Shown here piece by piece: positions 31,274 through 39,907 of a stretch of 64,000 nt of DNA. How positions within the stretch are numbered: position 1 is the stretch's first letter; the number at the start of each line of letters is the position of its first letter. The notes below the pieces were generated by a model. It was given only the letters and a program-made list of their open reading frames with translations, made no database searches and had not been told where the DNA came from. The translations under genes were made by a program, and so were the position numbers. Origin of the DNA: Dasania phycosphaerae (lineage in GTDB: Bacteria > Pseudomonadota > Gammaproteobacteria > Pseudomonadales > Dasaniaceae); contig NZ_JAPTGG010000010.1 of the NCBI RefSeq assembly GCF_026891035.1, positions 62,001-126,000 of the forward strand, written 5' to 3'.

Positions 31274-32030
31274 AGCCTTGGTCTTTATTAACACGCTATT
31301 TGCCGATCAACTTTTTTTAGGGCTACTGGGCTCAGCTTTTTTATTGGGCATTATGGGCAGCAGCCATTGCCTAGGCATGTGTGGTGGCATTAGTGCCGCC
31401 TTAGGTTTTCAAGCTAACCAAGGCCATGGCCGCATAGTGGCCTACAACGCCGGCCGTATTAGCACCTACACTGCCATAGGTTTAATCGCGGGTTTGGTCG
31501 GTGAAACCCTAACCCTTAATGCCCCGCTGCTAGGGCCAGTGTTAAGAAGCTTGGCCGGTTTATTATTAGTGGCTATGGGGTTCTATATTGCTGGCTGGTG
31601 GATGGGGCTGATCCGCTTAGAAAAAATAGGCAGCCACTTATGGCGCCACGTGCAGCCCCTAACGCAAAAACTACTGCCCGTGCACAGCAATAGCCAAGCG
31701 TTAAAACTGGGCCTATTGTGGGGCCTGCTGCCCTGCGGTTTAATTTACTCCACCCTAAGCTGGGCTTTAGCTACGGCCAACGGCCTGCAATCCGCCTTGC
31801 TAATGCTAGCCTTTGGCTTGGGCACGCTGCCCTCTATGCTGGTGAGCGGCATGGCCGGTAAAAAAGTCTTAGCTTTTTTGCGGCAACAAAAAATGCGCGC
31901 TATCGCCGCTATATTAATGATAGCGCTAGGCTTGGTAACCGCAGTAACGCCTTGGCAACATTTAGGCCACCACCAGCATGGTGCTGCCGCTGAGCCAGAA
32001 ACTTCCAAGCATGAACACCATCACCATTAA
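31266..32030 (+). CDS. TauE/SafE-type sulfite exporter family membrane protein (cytochrome-biogenesis subgroup)
   Basis: 254 residues from MNEALVFINTLF, overlapping ccoS by 8 bases. Six or so membrane spans, with GIMGSSHCLGMCGGISAAL near the N-terminus, a repeat-like LKLGLLWGLLPCGLIYSTL in the second half and a His-rich C-terminus (HHQHG, KHEHHHH). Cys-containing helices of this kind (GxxHCxGMCG, LLPCGL) resemble DsbD/CcdA-like transporters. It is regularly found after ccoS. The conserved cysteines and His tail suggest metal or thiol handling in oxidase maturation; true substrate unknown. Confidence 0.85.
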   Translation: MNEALVFINTLFADQLFLGLLGSAFLLGIMGSSHCLGMCGGISAALGFQANQGHGRIVAYNAGRISTYTAIGLIAGLVGETLTLNAPLLGPVLRSLAGLLLVAMGFYIAGWWMGLIRLEKIGSHLWRHVQPLTQKLLPVHSNSQALKLGLLWGLLPCGLIYSTLSWALATANGLQSALLMLAFGLGTLPSMLVSGMAGKKVLAFLRQQKMRAIAAILMIALGLVTAVTPWQHLGHHQHGAAAEPETSKHEHHHH

Positions 32031-32050
32031 ACCGTTGTGAGACGCATAAA

Positions 32051-32074
32051 AAAAACCGGCCTGAGCCGGTTTTT
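32051..32074. terminator. Bidirectional intrinsic terminator
   Basis: AAAAACCGGC-CTGA-GCCGGTTTTT is a perfect 10-bp stem with A and T tracts on both sides, placed between the convergent cco block and the DUF481 gene. Confidence 0.92.
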
Positions 32075-32091
32075 TACTAAGTTAGCTGCTC

Positions 32092-32922
32092 TTAAAAAGA
32101 GTAAGACAGGCTCACCAAGGTTTCTTTGTCGGCACGCTTAGTATCTACGGGAACCTCATCGGTGTACTTAATTTTATAAGCTAGTTTTAACGATAATGAA
32201 CTGTTAATTTTAACTTTTAAAGCCGTTTCAGATTGGCTGATAGAGTTCTCTTCACCCACTTCAGAAGATAGCGATTGCAAAAAGTTTGCGCTATCACTAA
32301 TAGTCCAGGTGTACAGCGTCGCCAAACGTAATATGGCTTCATCCTGATCATCTTCTGCCACCATAGCATCGGCATCAGCTTCGATTTTACTCACCCTGTA
32401 ACCCAAACCCGCTTCTATATCCCACACCATGTTTTCCACGTTGAGCAAGTTGCGACCTAAACCAGCAATAGCCGTAGACTGATAGTCATAGCCGCCAAAA
32501 TTGTCATCGGTATAGGAAAGCATGCCAAAGTAATAACTTTTTTCTGAGAAGTTATAGCTTAGTTTATTGTAGGCATAATATTTTTCAGCCGTGCGCACAT
32601 CATCTTTTACCGATGACAAACCCTCGGCGTGAATAATATATTTCCAAGCGTCTTTTTTACGGGTGAGGTGTATAGCACCGCTGGTGGTAGTTTCTTCAGT
32701 ATTACCTGATAAATTGATATAGCTAGCATCTATCTCACCAGACCACAGCTTGACTGCTTTAGGTTGTTCAACAGTAACAAGCGCTGGCTCACAAGCAGCA
32801 TTTGCAGCGGCTACCGCAGCCTCACAACTAACGGCTTCAGCAGCCGCCTCTTCTGCACGGGCCTGCATGGTAACAGCACTGGCTAATGCCGCCGAAATAA
32901 AAACTACGTGATTCTTTTTCAT
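32092..32922 (-). CDS. DUF481 outer-membrane beta-barrel protein (YdiY-like)
   Basis: 276 residues from MKKNHVVFISAALASAVTMQ; a signal peptide ends at QARA. The open frame reaches 32982 but the upstream part has no ribosome binding site, while AAGGC precedes 32922. After a low-complexity Ala/Glu segment, the body alternates polar and hydrophobic residues (ASYINLSGNTEETTTSGAI, YYFGMLSYTDDNFGGYDYQ) and ends in VSLSYSF, an outer-membrane C-terminal signature. DUF481 members include salt-induced outer-membrane proteins. Function unknown. Confidence 0.85.
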   Translation of the reverse strand: MKKNHVVFISAALASAVTMQARAEEAAAEAVSCEAAVAAANAACEPALVTVEQPKAVKLWSGEIDASYINLSGNTEETTTSGAIHLTRKKDAWKYIIHAEGLSSVKDDVRTAEKYYAYNKLSYNFSEKSYYFGMLSYTDDNFGGYDYQSTAIAGLGRNLLNVENMVWDIEAGLGYRVSKIEADADAMVAEDDQDEAILRLATLYTWTISDSANFLQSLSSEVGEENSISQSETALKVKINSSLSLKLAYKIKYTDEVPVDTKRADKETLVSLSYSF

Positions 32923-33134
32923 GAAATTGCCTTTTTGCCTCTTGTTATAGTCAACATAGCCCTCCAGCTTTGCAGCTAGCACGCCACAAATTTTTAGCGG
33001 CGCATTGCGTTAAAGTCGCTTAAAGCGTTCAATTTTAAGAGAGCATAAAATCAGCAGGCATGATAATCGACCGCCATGGCTATGTCGATGCAAGCAAAAA
33101 TAAATCTCAAGCAGTTAACCGCCACAACGCTTGG

Positions 33135-34031
33135 CTAAGGCCACAACCAAGCCGCACCTCTAACGCCACTAGCATCACCGTGCACAGCGGGGCGCAGTTG
33201 CGTACGCACCTCATCGTTAAACACATGCTCGCACCACAGCCGCGGCACCTGCTGATAGAGGCTGGCAGTGTTTGACATACCGCCGCCCAAAACAATCACA
33301 TCGGGGTCGACGATATTAATCACCTGGGCCAGCGCCATAGCCAATTGCTGCTGGTAATACGCCAACGCTTGCCCGGCCTGTTTATCGCCTTGCTCGGCGG
33401 CAGCTACTATATGCTCGGCGGCTAACGGCTGCGAGCTAATACGCCTATAAGTTTCGGTTAAACCCGGCCCCGACAAATATGTTTCTACACAATCACGGCG
33501 CCCGCAGTAGCAAGTACGGCCCACTAGCTCGGAGGTTATGGCCGTACTAGGCATGGGGTTATGCCCCCACTCACCCGCTATATGGTTAGCTCCGGTTAGC
33601 AACTGCTGATTAACTACTAGGCCGCCGCCCACCCCAGTACCCAAAATCACCCCAAATACCACCGCGGCTTGCGCGGCGGCGCCATCCACAGCCTCGCTTA
33701 GCGCAAAGCAGTTAGCATCGTTGGCTATGCGCACGGGTCTGGCCAGTAACGCCTCTATGTCGGCTGGTAAGTGCTGCCCGTTTAAGCAGGTGGAGTTGCA
33801 GTTTTTCATCGCACCGGTTAACGCCGAGGCGCTACCTGGTGTGCCTATGCCCACGGTACAGGGCTGTTTAAGCTGGGCTTCGGCTTGCTCTACTAAGGCT
33901 TTAATACTGCGGAGGGTAGCGGCGTAATCGCCTTGCGGAGTCGCTACCCGCTGGCGAAAAACAATTTGCTGCTGTGCATCAAAGGCCACGGCTTCTATTT
34001 TACTGCCGCCCAGGTCTATACCTATACGCAT
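33135..34031 (-). CDS. ROK family sugar kinase, fructokinase (Mak)-like
   Basis: 298 residues. N-terminal phosphate motif IGIDLGGSKIEAVAFD, TVGIGTPGSASALTGAMKNCNS, the catalytic Asp in RIANDANCFALSEAVDGAA, GTGVGGGLV, the ROK zinc site (AGEWGHNPM and CYCGRRDCVE) and VIVLGGGMSN. The overall wording is closest to E. coli Mak (fructokinase), but N-acetylglucosamine or other hexose kinases are near relatives. It is not beside transport or sugar genes, so the substrate is uncertain. Ends 18 bases before ampE in the reverse order (ampE is upstream). Confidence 0.9.
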   Translation of the reverse strand: MRIGIDLGGSKIEAVAFDAQQQIVFRQRVATPQGDYAATLRSIKALVEQAEAQLKQPCTVGIGTPGSASALTGAMKNCNSTCLNGQHLPADIEALLARPVRIANDANCFALSEAVDGAAAQAAVVFGVILGTGVGGGLVVNQQLLTGANHIAGEWGHNPMPSTAITSELVGRTCYCGRRDCVETYLSGPGLTETYRRISSQPLAAEHIVAAAEQGDKQAGQALAYYQQQLAMALAQVINIVDPDVIVLGGGMSNTASLYQQVPRLWCEHVFNDEVRTQLRPAVHGDASGVRGAAWLWP

Positions 34032-34049
34032 ACTGAGCTTAGGCCTGGC

Positions 34050-34928
34050 TTATAAAATCAGCTGTAATAGGGCGATAGCCACCAGCCAACACATGACGCT
34101 GCGCGATAGCAAAGCCTGTACGGCGTTAATTTCTCTTTCGCCTTGCTCTATGGCCTGCTCGGGCTCGCTGGATAAAAACACCTTGGTGTCGTCGTGTAGC
34201 GCGGCCAGGGCACAGCTATCTAATAGCTCCGGTAGCGGCTTGTTATCGCGCCCCTGTGCCAGCAGGTATTGGGCAGTGGTTTCAAAGCGGCCGGTTAGCG
34301 CAAAAGCACCTGCCAATAAGCGAGCAGGTAGCCAATCTAAGTAGTGAGTCACCTGCAAGGCCTGCTGCTGCAGTGGTTCATCTTGATCGCCATCGGCATG
34401 TACGTTGATACGCCCCGTCAAATAACACAGCCTATAGGCCAAAGCACCGGCGGGACCCAGCACTAAGAACCAAAACACCACCGCAAACCAGCGCTGGTAG
34501 CCTTCGTATAATAGGGCGGCGCGCACAGTGTTGTGCAGCGTTTGCGGATCGTCTATGGCCTCGCTTTGGTGAAAATCACCTATGGCTGTCGCTTTTTGGT
34601 AGGCCGATTCAAAATTGCCCGCCCGCCAACTCATTAAGTAGTGGTCTATAGCCTCGCTAAACTCGCCGCGACCTAAGCTATACAGTAGCACCAGCACATA
34701 GAAAACCAGTGACAGCAAACCAAACAAGACATCGGCAAGTAAAAGATCCAGCAGTGCCACGGCCAACAGTGGCAGCAGTACTATCAGCGCTAAGCTAATC
34801 GCCGGGTTGGTTATTTTATCGCTAATGCACTGCAGCCATGGCTGTAACCAGCCATCTTTATGCATAGACTGCTGCGAACCCCAAATCTGCAAAATAGCCA
34901 ACACAATCAAAATGGAAAAGAAGATCAT
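34050..34928 (-). CDS. ampE: AmpE-like membrane protein
   Basis: 292 residues from MIFFSILIVLAILQIWG; the ATG overlaps the ampD stop (ATGA) and has a GGAG site inside ampD. Several membrane spans, and the AmpE-type core RWFAVVFWFLVLGPAGALAYRLCYL...HYLDWLPARLLAGAFALTGRF. AmpE is an inner-membrane protein encoded with ampD and linked to beta-lactamase induction signalling; its biochemical role is unsettled. Order ampD-ampE is conserved. Confidence 0.88.
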   Translation of the reverse strand: MIFFSILIVLAILQIWGSQQSMHKDGWLQPWLQCISDKITNPAISLALIVLLPLLAVALLDLLLADVLFGLLSLVFYVLVLLYSLGRGEFSEAIDHYLMSWRAGNFESAYQKATAIGDFHQSEAIDDPQTLHNTVRAALLYEGYQRWFAVVFWFLVLGPAGALAYRLCYLTGRINVHADGDQDEPLQQQALQVTHYLDWLPARLLAGAFALTGRFETTAQYLLAQGRDNKPLPELLDSCALAALHDDTKVFLSSEPEQAIEQGEREINAVQALLSRSVMCWLVAIALLQLIL

Positions 34929-35536
34929 TGCAACTCCAATAGCTGGTAAAAGTAAGGCCAATCAAAGGCAGGGCCAGGGTCGGTTTTGCGACCGGGGGCG
35001 ATAGTGCTGTGCCCGGTAATCCTGTCGCGGGTAATCGCCGGGTAATAGGCCTGTAGGTAATGGCTAACTTCGGCGAGCTTATTATATTGCGCCTGAGTAT
35101 AGGCAATATCGTCAGTCCCCTCTAGTTCTATTCCTATACTGTAGTCATTGCAATTGGCCACCCCCGCAAAGCTGGACTGCCCGGCATGCCAAGCGCGTTG
35201 ATCAAAAGGCACAAACTGGCAAACCTCACCGGCCCGGTTAATAAACAAATGTGCAGAAACGTGTAGTTGCGCCAAGTCGTGAAAACTGGGGTGGGCCTGG
35301 CAATCTAGGCAATTGGTAAATAACTGTTCTACATAGGGGGTGGCAAACTCACCGGCAGGTAAGCTGATGTTGTGTATGACTAATAAGCTAATGGTTTGCG
35401 GCTGAGGGCGCGCATTGTAGTTGGGCGAAGGCACATGCCGGCAAGTGGCGCTGGTGGCCAACCAATGACCCTGGCATTTTACTGTACTCAAGCGCGCCCC
35501 CCATTTATTGCCGTTTTTATGGGGGCAATCATACAC
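34925..35536 (-). CDS. ampD: 1,6-anhydro-N-acetylmuramyl-L-alanine amidase
   Basis: 203 residues. Zinc ligands are predicted at H55 (LLVIHNISLP), H176 (ITGHSTIAPG) and D186 (KTDPGPAFDW). HVPSPNYNARP, SAHLFINRAGEV, FVPFDQRAWHAG and NCNDYSIGIELEGTDDIAYT are the AmpD family motifs. AmpD cuts the peptide from anhydro-muropeptides in cytoplasmic cell-wall recycling and so keeps beta-lactamase induction low. About 15-20 residues longer at the N-terminus than E. coli AmpD, so a downstream start is possible. Confidence 0.95.
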   Translation of the reverse strand: MYDCPHKNGNKWGARLSTVKCQGHWLATSATCRHVPSPNYNARPQPQTISLLVIHNISLPAGEFATPYVEQLFTNCLDCQAHPSFHDLAQLHVSAHLFINRAGEVCQFVPFDQRAWHAGQSSFAGVANCNDYSIGIELEGTDDIAYTQAQYNKLAEVSHYLQAYYPAITRDRITGHSTIAPGRKTDPGPAFDWPYFYQLLELQ

Positions 35537-35577
35537 CGTTAGGCGGCGGCTTCACCAGCTATAGCGTAGCCACAGGG

Positions 35578-38043
35578 CTAGGAAGCACTCTGTGATTTCA
35601 TTTCGCGCAGGTTACCTATGACCGACTCCAGCGCTCTATCAAACAGCAGGCCATCATCCAATAACGAAACATCACCTTCGTCTACCGCCTGCCCCAGGGA
35701 TGCTCTAGTATGCTCGGCGACTTTGATACCGGCCCGGTTAACAAAAATGTATTTGCCTGTGCCGCGAATAATGGCCGCTAAACGACAACGCAGTTTAGAG
35801 CCATCGTCCTGCAACATTTCCAGCCAGCTGCCTACCGCTAATTGGTCGACGCGGTGGTTGCTAGGCGCTTGCTCGGGGCTGATGGCCGGCAGAGGCTGGG
35901 AGCTGTCACTGTCTTCGCCAAAGCCTTCTAGCTCGTCCAACTCCTCTAGCTCAGCCAATAGCTCATCGGCGCTGGCGTTAGCGGCGGGTTGTTTTCGGCC
36001 TTCTAACAGTTGATCTAGCGTTTGCTCGCCAGCGGCTTGAGCAAGCTCTTCTTTAGGTGGCTGTGGGCTGGCCTGTGCTGCAACCGGCTCAAGCGCTGCA
36101 GGCTGCGCGGGCTGTTGGTTTTGTGGTTGCGCTGCTGTGCTATCTATTTTGGCCTCAGGTTTGGCCTCAGGTGCAGGTTCATTAGTAGCACTAATGAGCT
36201 GCTCATCATGTTGTTCCAAGGGCTCCGATAAGGTGGGTATAGTTTGCGCTGCAGCCGCCAAGGGCTGCTTTAATTGCGCTAGGTGTATGTTTTCTAACTC
36301 ATCAAATAGCCGGTTCATCTCGAAGGGGTTGAAGGCAACCTGGGTTAGACCTTTACGCAGGGCGTTTAATAAGCTGGGGATTAGCTGTAGTAAGCGCTTA
36401 CGGTCGGCACCTGTATCCATGGGTGACACGCTCCACAGCAAGTCATCTACCACTTGTACGGCCTCGGTCCAGTCGTGGCTAGCCTGGCCTTCTTTTAAGT
36501 TGATAAGAAACAGCACATTGCTCCAAGCGTCTTGCAATAAGCTCATAACAGCTGGCGGTAAGTCTACGCCTTGCAGTTTTTCTTGCAGCAACTGCTTAAC
36601 CGCAGCGCGCGCTAACTCTGATTTCGCCTTGCCATCTTCGGCATCGAGGGTACGCTGCTCTATCAAGCTTGCGCGGCGACGCTCTAGCTCTAAAAAGGCA
36701 TTAAAGTCACTGAGTATGTCATCAAATAATTCGGCGTTGTTGTCGTAGTCCTCTAACAATTGATCGACAATGGCGCCAATTTTTTTATACAACGGGTCGC
36801 GATCTAATTGCTGCGGCTCTTCCCAGCCCAATGCGGCAGTGGCCATGGCATTAAGCAGCTTTCTGGCGGGGTGGCCACCGCGACTGAAAAAGCTTTTATC
36901 TTGCATGGCTATACGCACTATGGGTATTTGCATGCGCGAGAGCTGAGTTTTAATAGGGGCGGCGAGGTTGCGGTCCTCTAACACAAATTGAAATAACATA
37001 GACACCAGATTGATGGTGTCATCATCCACCTGCCCTATGCTTAAAGCCTGGCCCGGCATGCGCTCCATGCACAAGCTGTTTAAGGCTTGCTGTATATCTA
37101 ACTGTGCGGCAGAGTTCTCGGCGCTTTGCGCGGCCTGCTGCTGCACTAACTGTAATAAAGCCATCAGGCTGTCGCGTGGAATTTGTGGGGCATCACCGGC
37201 CGCCTGCAAACCCACCGCTTGCTGGCTGGCGCTAGCATGAGGGGCAGCCTTGAGCAGTGCCTGTAAATTAGCAAATACTGCACTTGCGCTGTCTTGCGGC
37301 GTAGCGCCTTTACTTGCCCCGCTCACCAAATTAGCGGCATTAGCATCGGCCAATACGCCCGAACTGGCCAAATGTGCATTGCAGGCGCTATAAACAGAAC
37401 CCAAGCCCGCAATGACATAGCGATCAAATAATTTAAATAGCACTAGCTTGGTATTGATATCGGTATCTAAACTTTCGCAAGCGGCCATAAAAGCTTTACA
37501 AATAACAGCGGGGCCTAGCGGATTGCTTGCTGCGGTAAGGGTAGGCTGCTCGCCTAATAAGGCATTGAGGCGCGCCATAATTAAGGCTAAGGGCTCGACA
37601 AAGTTTTTTTCGGCCTTACTGACTAGCGAGCTGCTGGCCATTAGCTCTTCTAGTTGGTCGTGCTCTACCAAGCTCAACTCAGAAGCAGGCACCTCTTCTT
37701 GGTCAGCGGCCGATGAGTTGCCACTAACAGCTGCAAAAAAAGCTTCATCTATTGTTTTTAAAAACAGCAGCTCCATGCCGCGGCGCTTGAGCCTAACTTC
37801 ACGCATGGACTCAAAGTACATATTTTGAGCGGCATTGCTGTCGGCCTTGTCGGCCATTTCAAAGAGAGCATCGTCAACATGATCAAACAGGGCCTGCAGT
37901 AAAGGCATACAGCTTTGCTGGGCACGCTCTTTAATATCCACAAATACCGCGGGCAAGCGCGCCTGCATATAGGCGCTGTCTATGGCCACGATCTTTGCCT
38001 GGTTCTTAGTCTGATTTTTTGATGTAAAGCCGAAATCAGCCAT
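35578..38043 (-). CDS. DUF1631 family protein
   Basis: 821 residues from MADFGFTSKNQTKNQ, where GAGGAGAG gives a strong ribosome binding site; the open frame reaches 38076. Mostly helical and acidic. Recognisable parts are ACNAHLASSGVLADANAANLV, the middle VSMLFQFVLEDRNLAAPIKTQLSRMQIPIV, FSRGGHPARKLLNAMATAALGW, a low-complexity Ala/Gln/Pro-rich linker (about 640-730) and a small C-terminal PilZ-like or regulatory segment (VGSWLEMLQDDGSKLRCRLAAIIRGTGKYIFVNRAG, in part). Pseudomonads carry the same family between ampD and nadC. Function unknown; a c-di-GMP role through the C-terminal domain is only a guess. Confidence 0.85.
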   Translation of the reverse strand: MADFGFTSKNQTKNQAKIVAIDSAYMQARLPAVFVDIKERAQQSCMPLLQALFDHVDDALFEMADKADSNAAQNMYFESMREVRLKRRGMELLFLKTIDEAFFAAVSGNSSAADQEEVPASELSLVEHDQLEELMASSSLVSKAEKNFVEPLALIMARLNALLGEQPTLTAASNPLGPAVICKAFMAACESLDTDINTKLVLFKLFDRYVIAGLGSVYSACNAHLASSGVLADANAANLVSGASKGATPQDSASAVFANLQALLKAAPHASASQQAVGLQAAGDAPQIPRDSLMALLQLVQQQAAQSAENSAAQLDIQQALNSLCMERMPGQALSIGQVDDDTINLVSMLFQFVLEDRNLAAPIKTQLSRMQIPIVRIAMQDKSFFSRGGHPARKLLNAMATAALGWEEPQQLDRDPLYKKIGAIVDQLLEDYDNNAELFDDILSDFNAFLELERRRASLIEQRTLDAEDGKAKSELARAAVKQLLQEKLQGVDLPPAVMSLLQDAWSNVLFLINLKEGQASHDWTEAVQVVDDLLWSVSPMDTGADRKRLLQLIPSLLNALRKGLTQVAFNPFEMNRLFDELENIHLAQLKQPLAAAAQTIPTLSEPLEQHDEQLISATNEPAPEAKPEAKIDSTAAQPQNQQPAQPAALEPVAAQASPQPPKEELAQAAGEQTLDQLLEGRKQPAANASADELLAELEELDELEGFGEDSDSSQPLPAISPEQAPSNHRVDQLAVGSWLEMLQDDGSKLRCRLAAIIRGTGKYIFVNRAGIKVAEHTRASLGQAVDEGDVSLLDDGLLFDRALESVIGNLREMKSQSAS

Positions 38044-38301
38044 TACTCTCCTCGCTATCCCCGCGCTCCGGTTCAAACTTAATCACTGCTGATAGTATTT
38101 CGCGGTGATGCACTAGCGCAAAGCTAAAAAATTTATCTTGTCTTGATAGTATAAGATTTACTCCCCAGCAACCCGCCTCTTTGCGCCATATCGAGAACCT
38201 GGTCACAGATACTCCCCATACCGTTATAAACCCTAGTACAATTAGTTATTAAAGCATAATCAGGCGCCCGTACTCGTTATGAATCAACTATTTAGAGAGT
38301 C

Positions 38302-38814
38302 ATGAATCAACCACCGCAGCAACGTAAACTAGGCACAGGCATGTATATCATGGCTTGGGTAATGATGATCGCGCTATTAGGCACGGGCTTTCAGCAGTGG
38401 TATGAGGATGAATTCAACCCCAACCAACAACCTCAAAGCCAACAAACACAAGGGCTTAGGGAGGTAGTGCTACACCCCAATCGCCAACACCATTACATTG
38501 TCAGCGGCACTATCAATCAGCAGGCAGTGGTGTTTTTATTAGATACCGGTGCCACTCATGTGGCCGTGCCAAGCCGGCTGGCTCAGCGCCTGCAATTAAA
38601 GCGCGGGCTAGCGCAGCAAGTAAACACCGCCAATGGTACGGCCACCGCTTACAGCACTGAGATTAAACATCTAAGCTTTGGTAACATCAGCCTGCACAAT
38701 GTTAAAGCCAGCATCAACCCCGGCATGAACGGCGAGGTGGTTTTGCTAGGTATGAGCGCCCTCAAACAATTAGAATTTACTCAAAAAGGTGAATTGCTAA
38801 TACTGCGGCAATAA
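38302..38814 (+). CDS. Membrane-anchored retropepsin-like aspartic protease (clan AA, TIGR02281 type)
   Basis: 170 residues. One membrane span (MYIMAWVMMIALLGTGF), a short linker rich in Gln, then a retropepsin-like domain with the active-site motif FLLDTGATHVAVP, a middle NTANGTATAYSTEI and LLGMSALKQLEF near the end. Bacterial members of this family are single-span proteins presumed periplasmic, likely active as dimers because only one Asp motif is present. Role unknown. It lies between the DUF1631 gene (divergent) and nadC (51 bases downstream). Confidence 0.88.
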   Translation: MNQPPQQRKLGTGMYIMAWVMMIALLGTGFQQWYEDEFNPNQQPQSQQTQGLREVVLHPNRQHHYIVSGTINQQAVVFLLDTGATHVAVPSRLAQRLQLKRGLAQQVNTANGTATAYSTEIKHLSFGNISLHNVKASINPGMNGEVVLLGMSALKQLEFTQKGELLILRQ

Positions 38815-38864
38815 TACTAAGCTGCTAGAATAGCCAATCTTTAGACTAACGATAAAATCCGCAC

Positions 38865-39704
38865 ATGACACTACCGCACTACGCCCAGCAAGATTTAGCC
38901 AGCACCGTAAGCCACGCCCTAGCCGAAGACATAGGCGATGGCGATATTACCGCGCAGCTAATCCCCGCTACCGAACAGGCTCACGCTCGTATTATTACCC
39001 GCGAGCCCGCCATTATTTGCGGCCAAGCCTGGGTTAATGAAGTATTCAAACAACTAGACCCCAGCGTAACTGTGACTTGGCAAGTCAACGATGGCGACCT
39101 AGTGCTGGCAGATCAAGTCTTGTTTGAATTAAGCGGTCCGGCTAGAAGCCTGCTTACCGGCGAACGCACCGCACTCAACTTTTTACAGCTACTGTCAGGC
39201 ACCGCCACCATCTGCCAACATTACGCCGACATAGTGGCCGACACCAAAGTAAAACTGCTAGACACGCGTAAAACCATACCCGGCCTACGCAACGCCCAAA
39301 AATACGCCGTTACCCAAGGCGGCTGCTACAATCATCGCATAGGCTTATACGACGCCTTCCTAATTAAAGAAAACCACATCGCAGCCTGCGGCGGCATCAA
39401 CAACGCCGTAAGCACAGCTAAACAGCAAGCACCGGGCAAGCCTGTAGAAATAGAAGTGGAAAATATCGCCGAATTAAAGCTAGCCTTAGAAGCAGGCGCC
39501 GACATCATTATGCTGGATAACTTCAGCCTAGCCATGATGTGCGAGAGCATGGCCTTAACAGCGGGCAAAGCTAAACTAGAGGCATCAGGCAATGTAACCG
39601 ATGAAACCTTGCTACCTATCGCGGAGACTGGGGTGGATTATATTTCTATTGGGGGTTTGACTAAGCATTGTCGGGCGGTGGATTTGTCTATGCGGTTTGT
39701 TTGA
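38865..39704 (+). CDS. nadC: Quinolinate phosphoribosyltransferase (nicotinate-nucleotide pyrophosphorylase)
   Basis: 279 residues. ALAEDIGDGDITAQLIP at the start, then GERTALNFLQLLSGTAT, LLDTRKTIPGLRNAQKYAV, GCYNHRIGLYDAFLIKENH, the metal/phosphate EVEVEN-type segment (IEVEVENIAE), IIMLDNFS and DYISIGGLTKHC. It makes nicotinate mononucleotide from quinolinate and PRPP in NAD synthesis. Next to ampD-DUF1631 and the pil genes, as in pseudomonads. Confidence 0.97.
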   Translation: MTLPHYAQQDLASTVSHALAEDIGDGDITAQLIPATEQAHARIITREPAIICGQAWVNEVFKQLDPSVTVTWQVNDGDLVLADQVLFELSGPARSLLTGERTALNFLQLLSGTATICQHYADIVADTKVKLLDTRKTIPGLRNAQKYAVTQGGCYNHRIGLYDAFLIKENHIAACGGINNAVSTAKQQAPGKPVEIEVENIAELKLALEAGADIIMLDNFSLAMMCESMALTAGKAKLEASGNVTDETLLPIAETGVDYISIGGLTKHCRAVDLSMRFV

Positions 39705-39809
39705 GTACATCATAACATAGCAGTCCTCGCTACCCCTCTCATCATCTCCTTTATCATGTTTATTTTATAAACCACAACATTTTCTGCATTAACCCAACAA
39801 CGGGCTCAA

Positions 39810-39843
39810 ACAGCATTAAACCAACCCAAGAGCTTAATGCTGT
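39810..39843. repeat. 10-bp perfect inverted repeat
   Basis: ACAGCATTAA and TTAATGCTGT are separated by 14 bases in the spacer between convergent nadC and the pilin accessory gene. There is no good T tract, so it is not a clear terminator. Confidence 0.5.
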
Positions 39844-39907
39844 AATCAAAAAACTACCAATGAGGGATAAACATAGATAGTATCACTCAAGGCAACAATT
39901 TAGGCCT

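Noticed and set aside
33060..33275. 71-residue plus-strand frame before the DUF481 gene
   Set aside because: Mostly antisense to the ROK kinase 3' end, with no ribosome binding site or recognisable features.
38302..38814. Retropepsin gene as part of a retroelement
   Set aside because: No reverse transcriptase or integrase nearby; it is a known bacterial single-domain family in a conserved neighbourhood.
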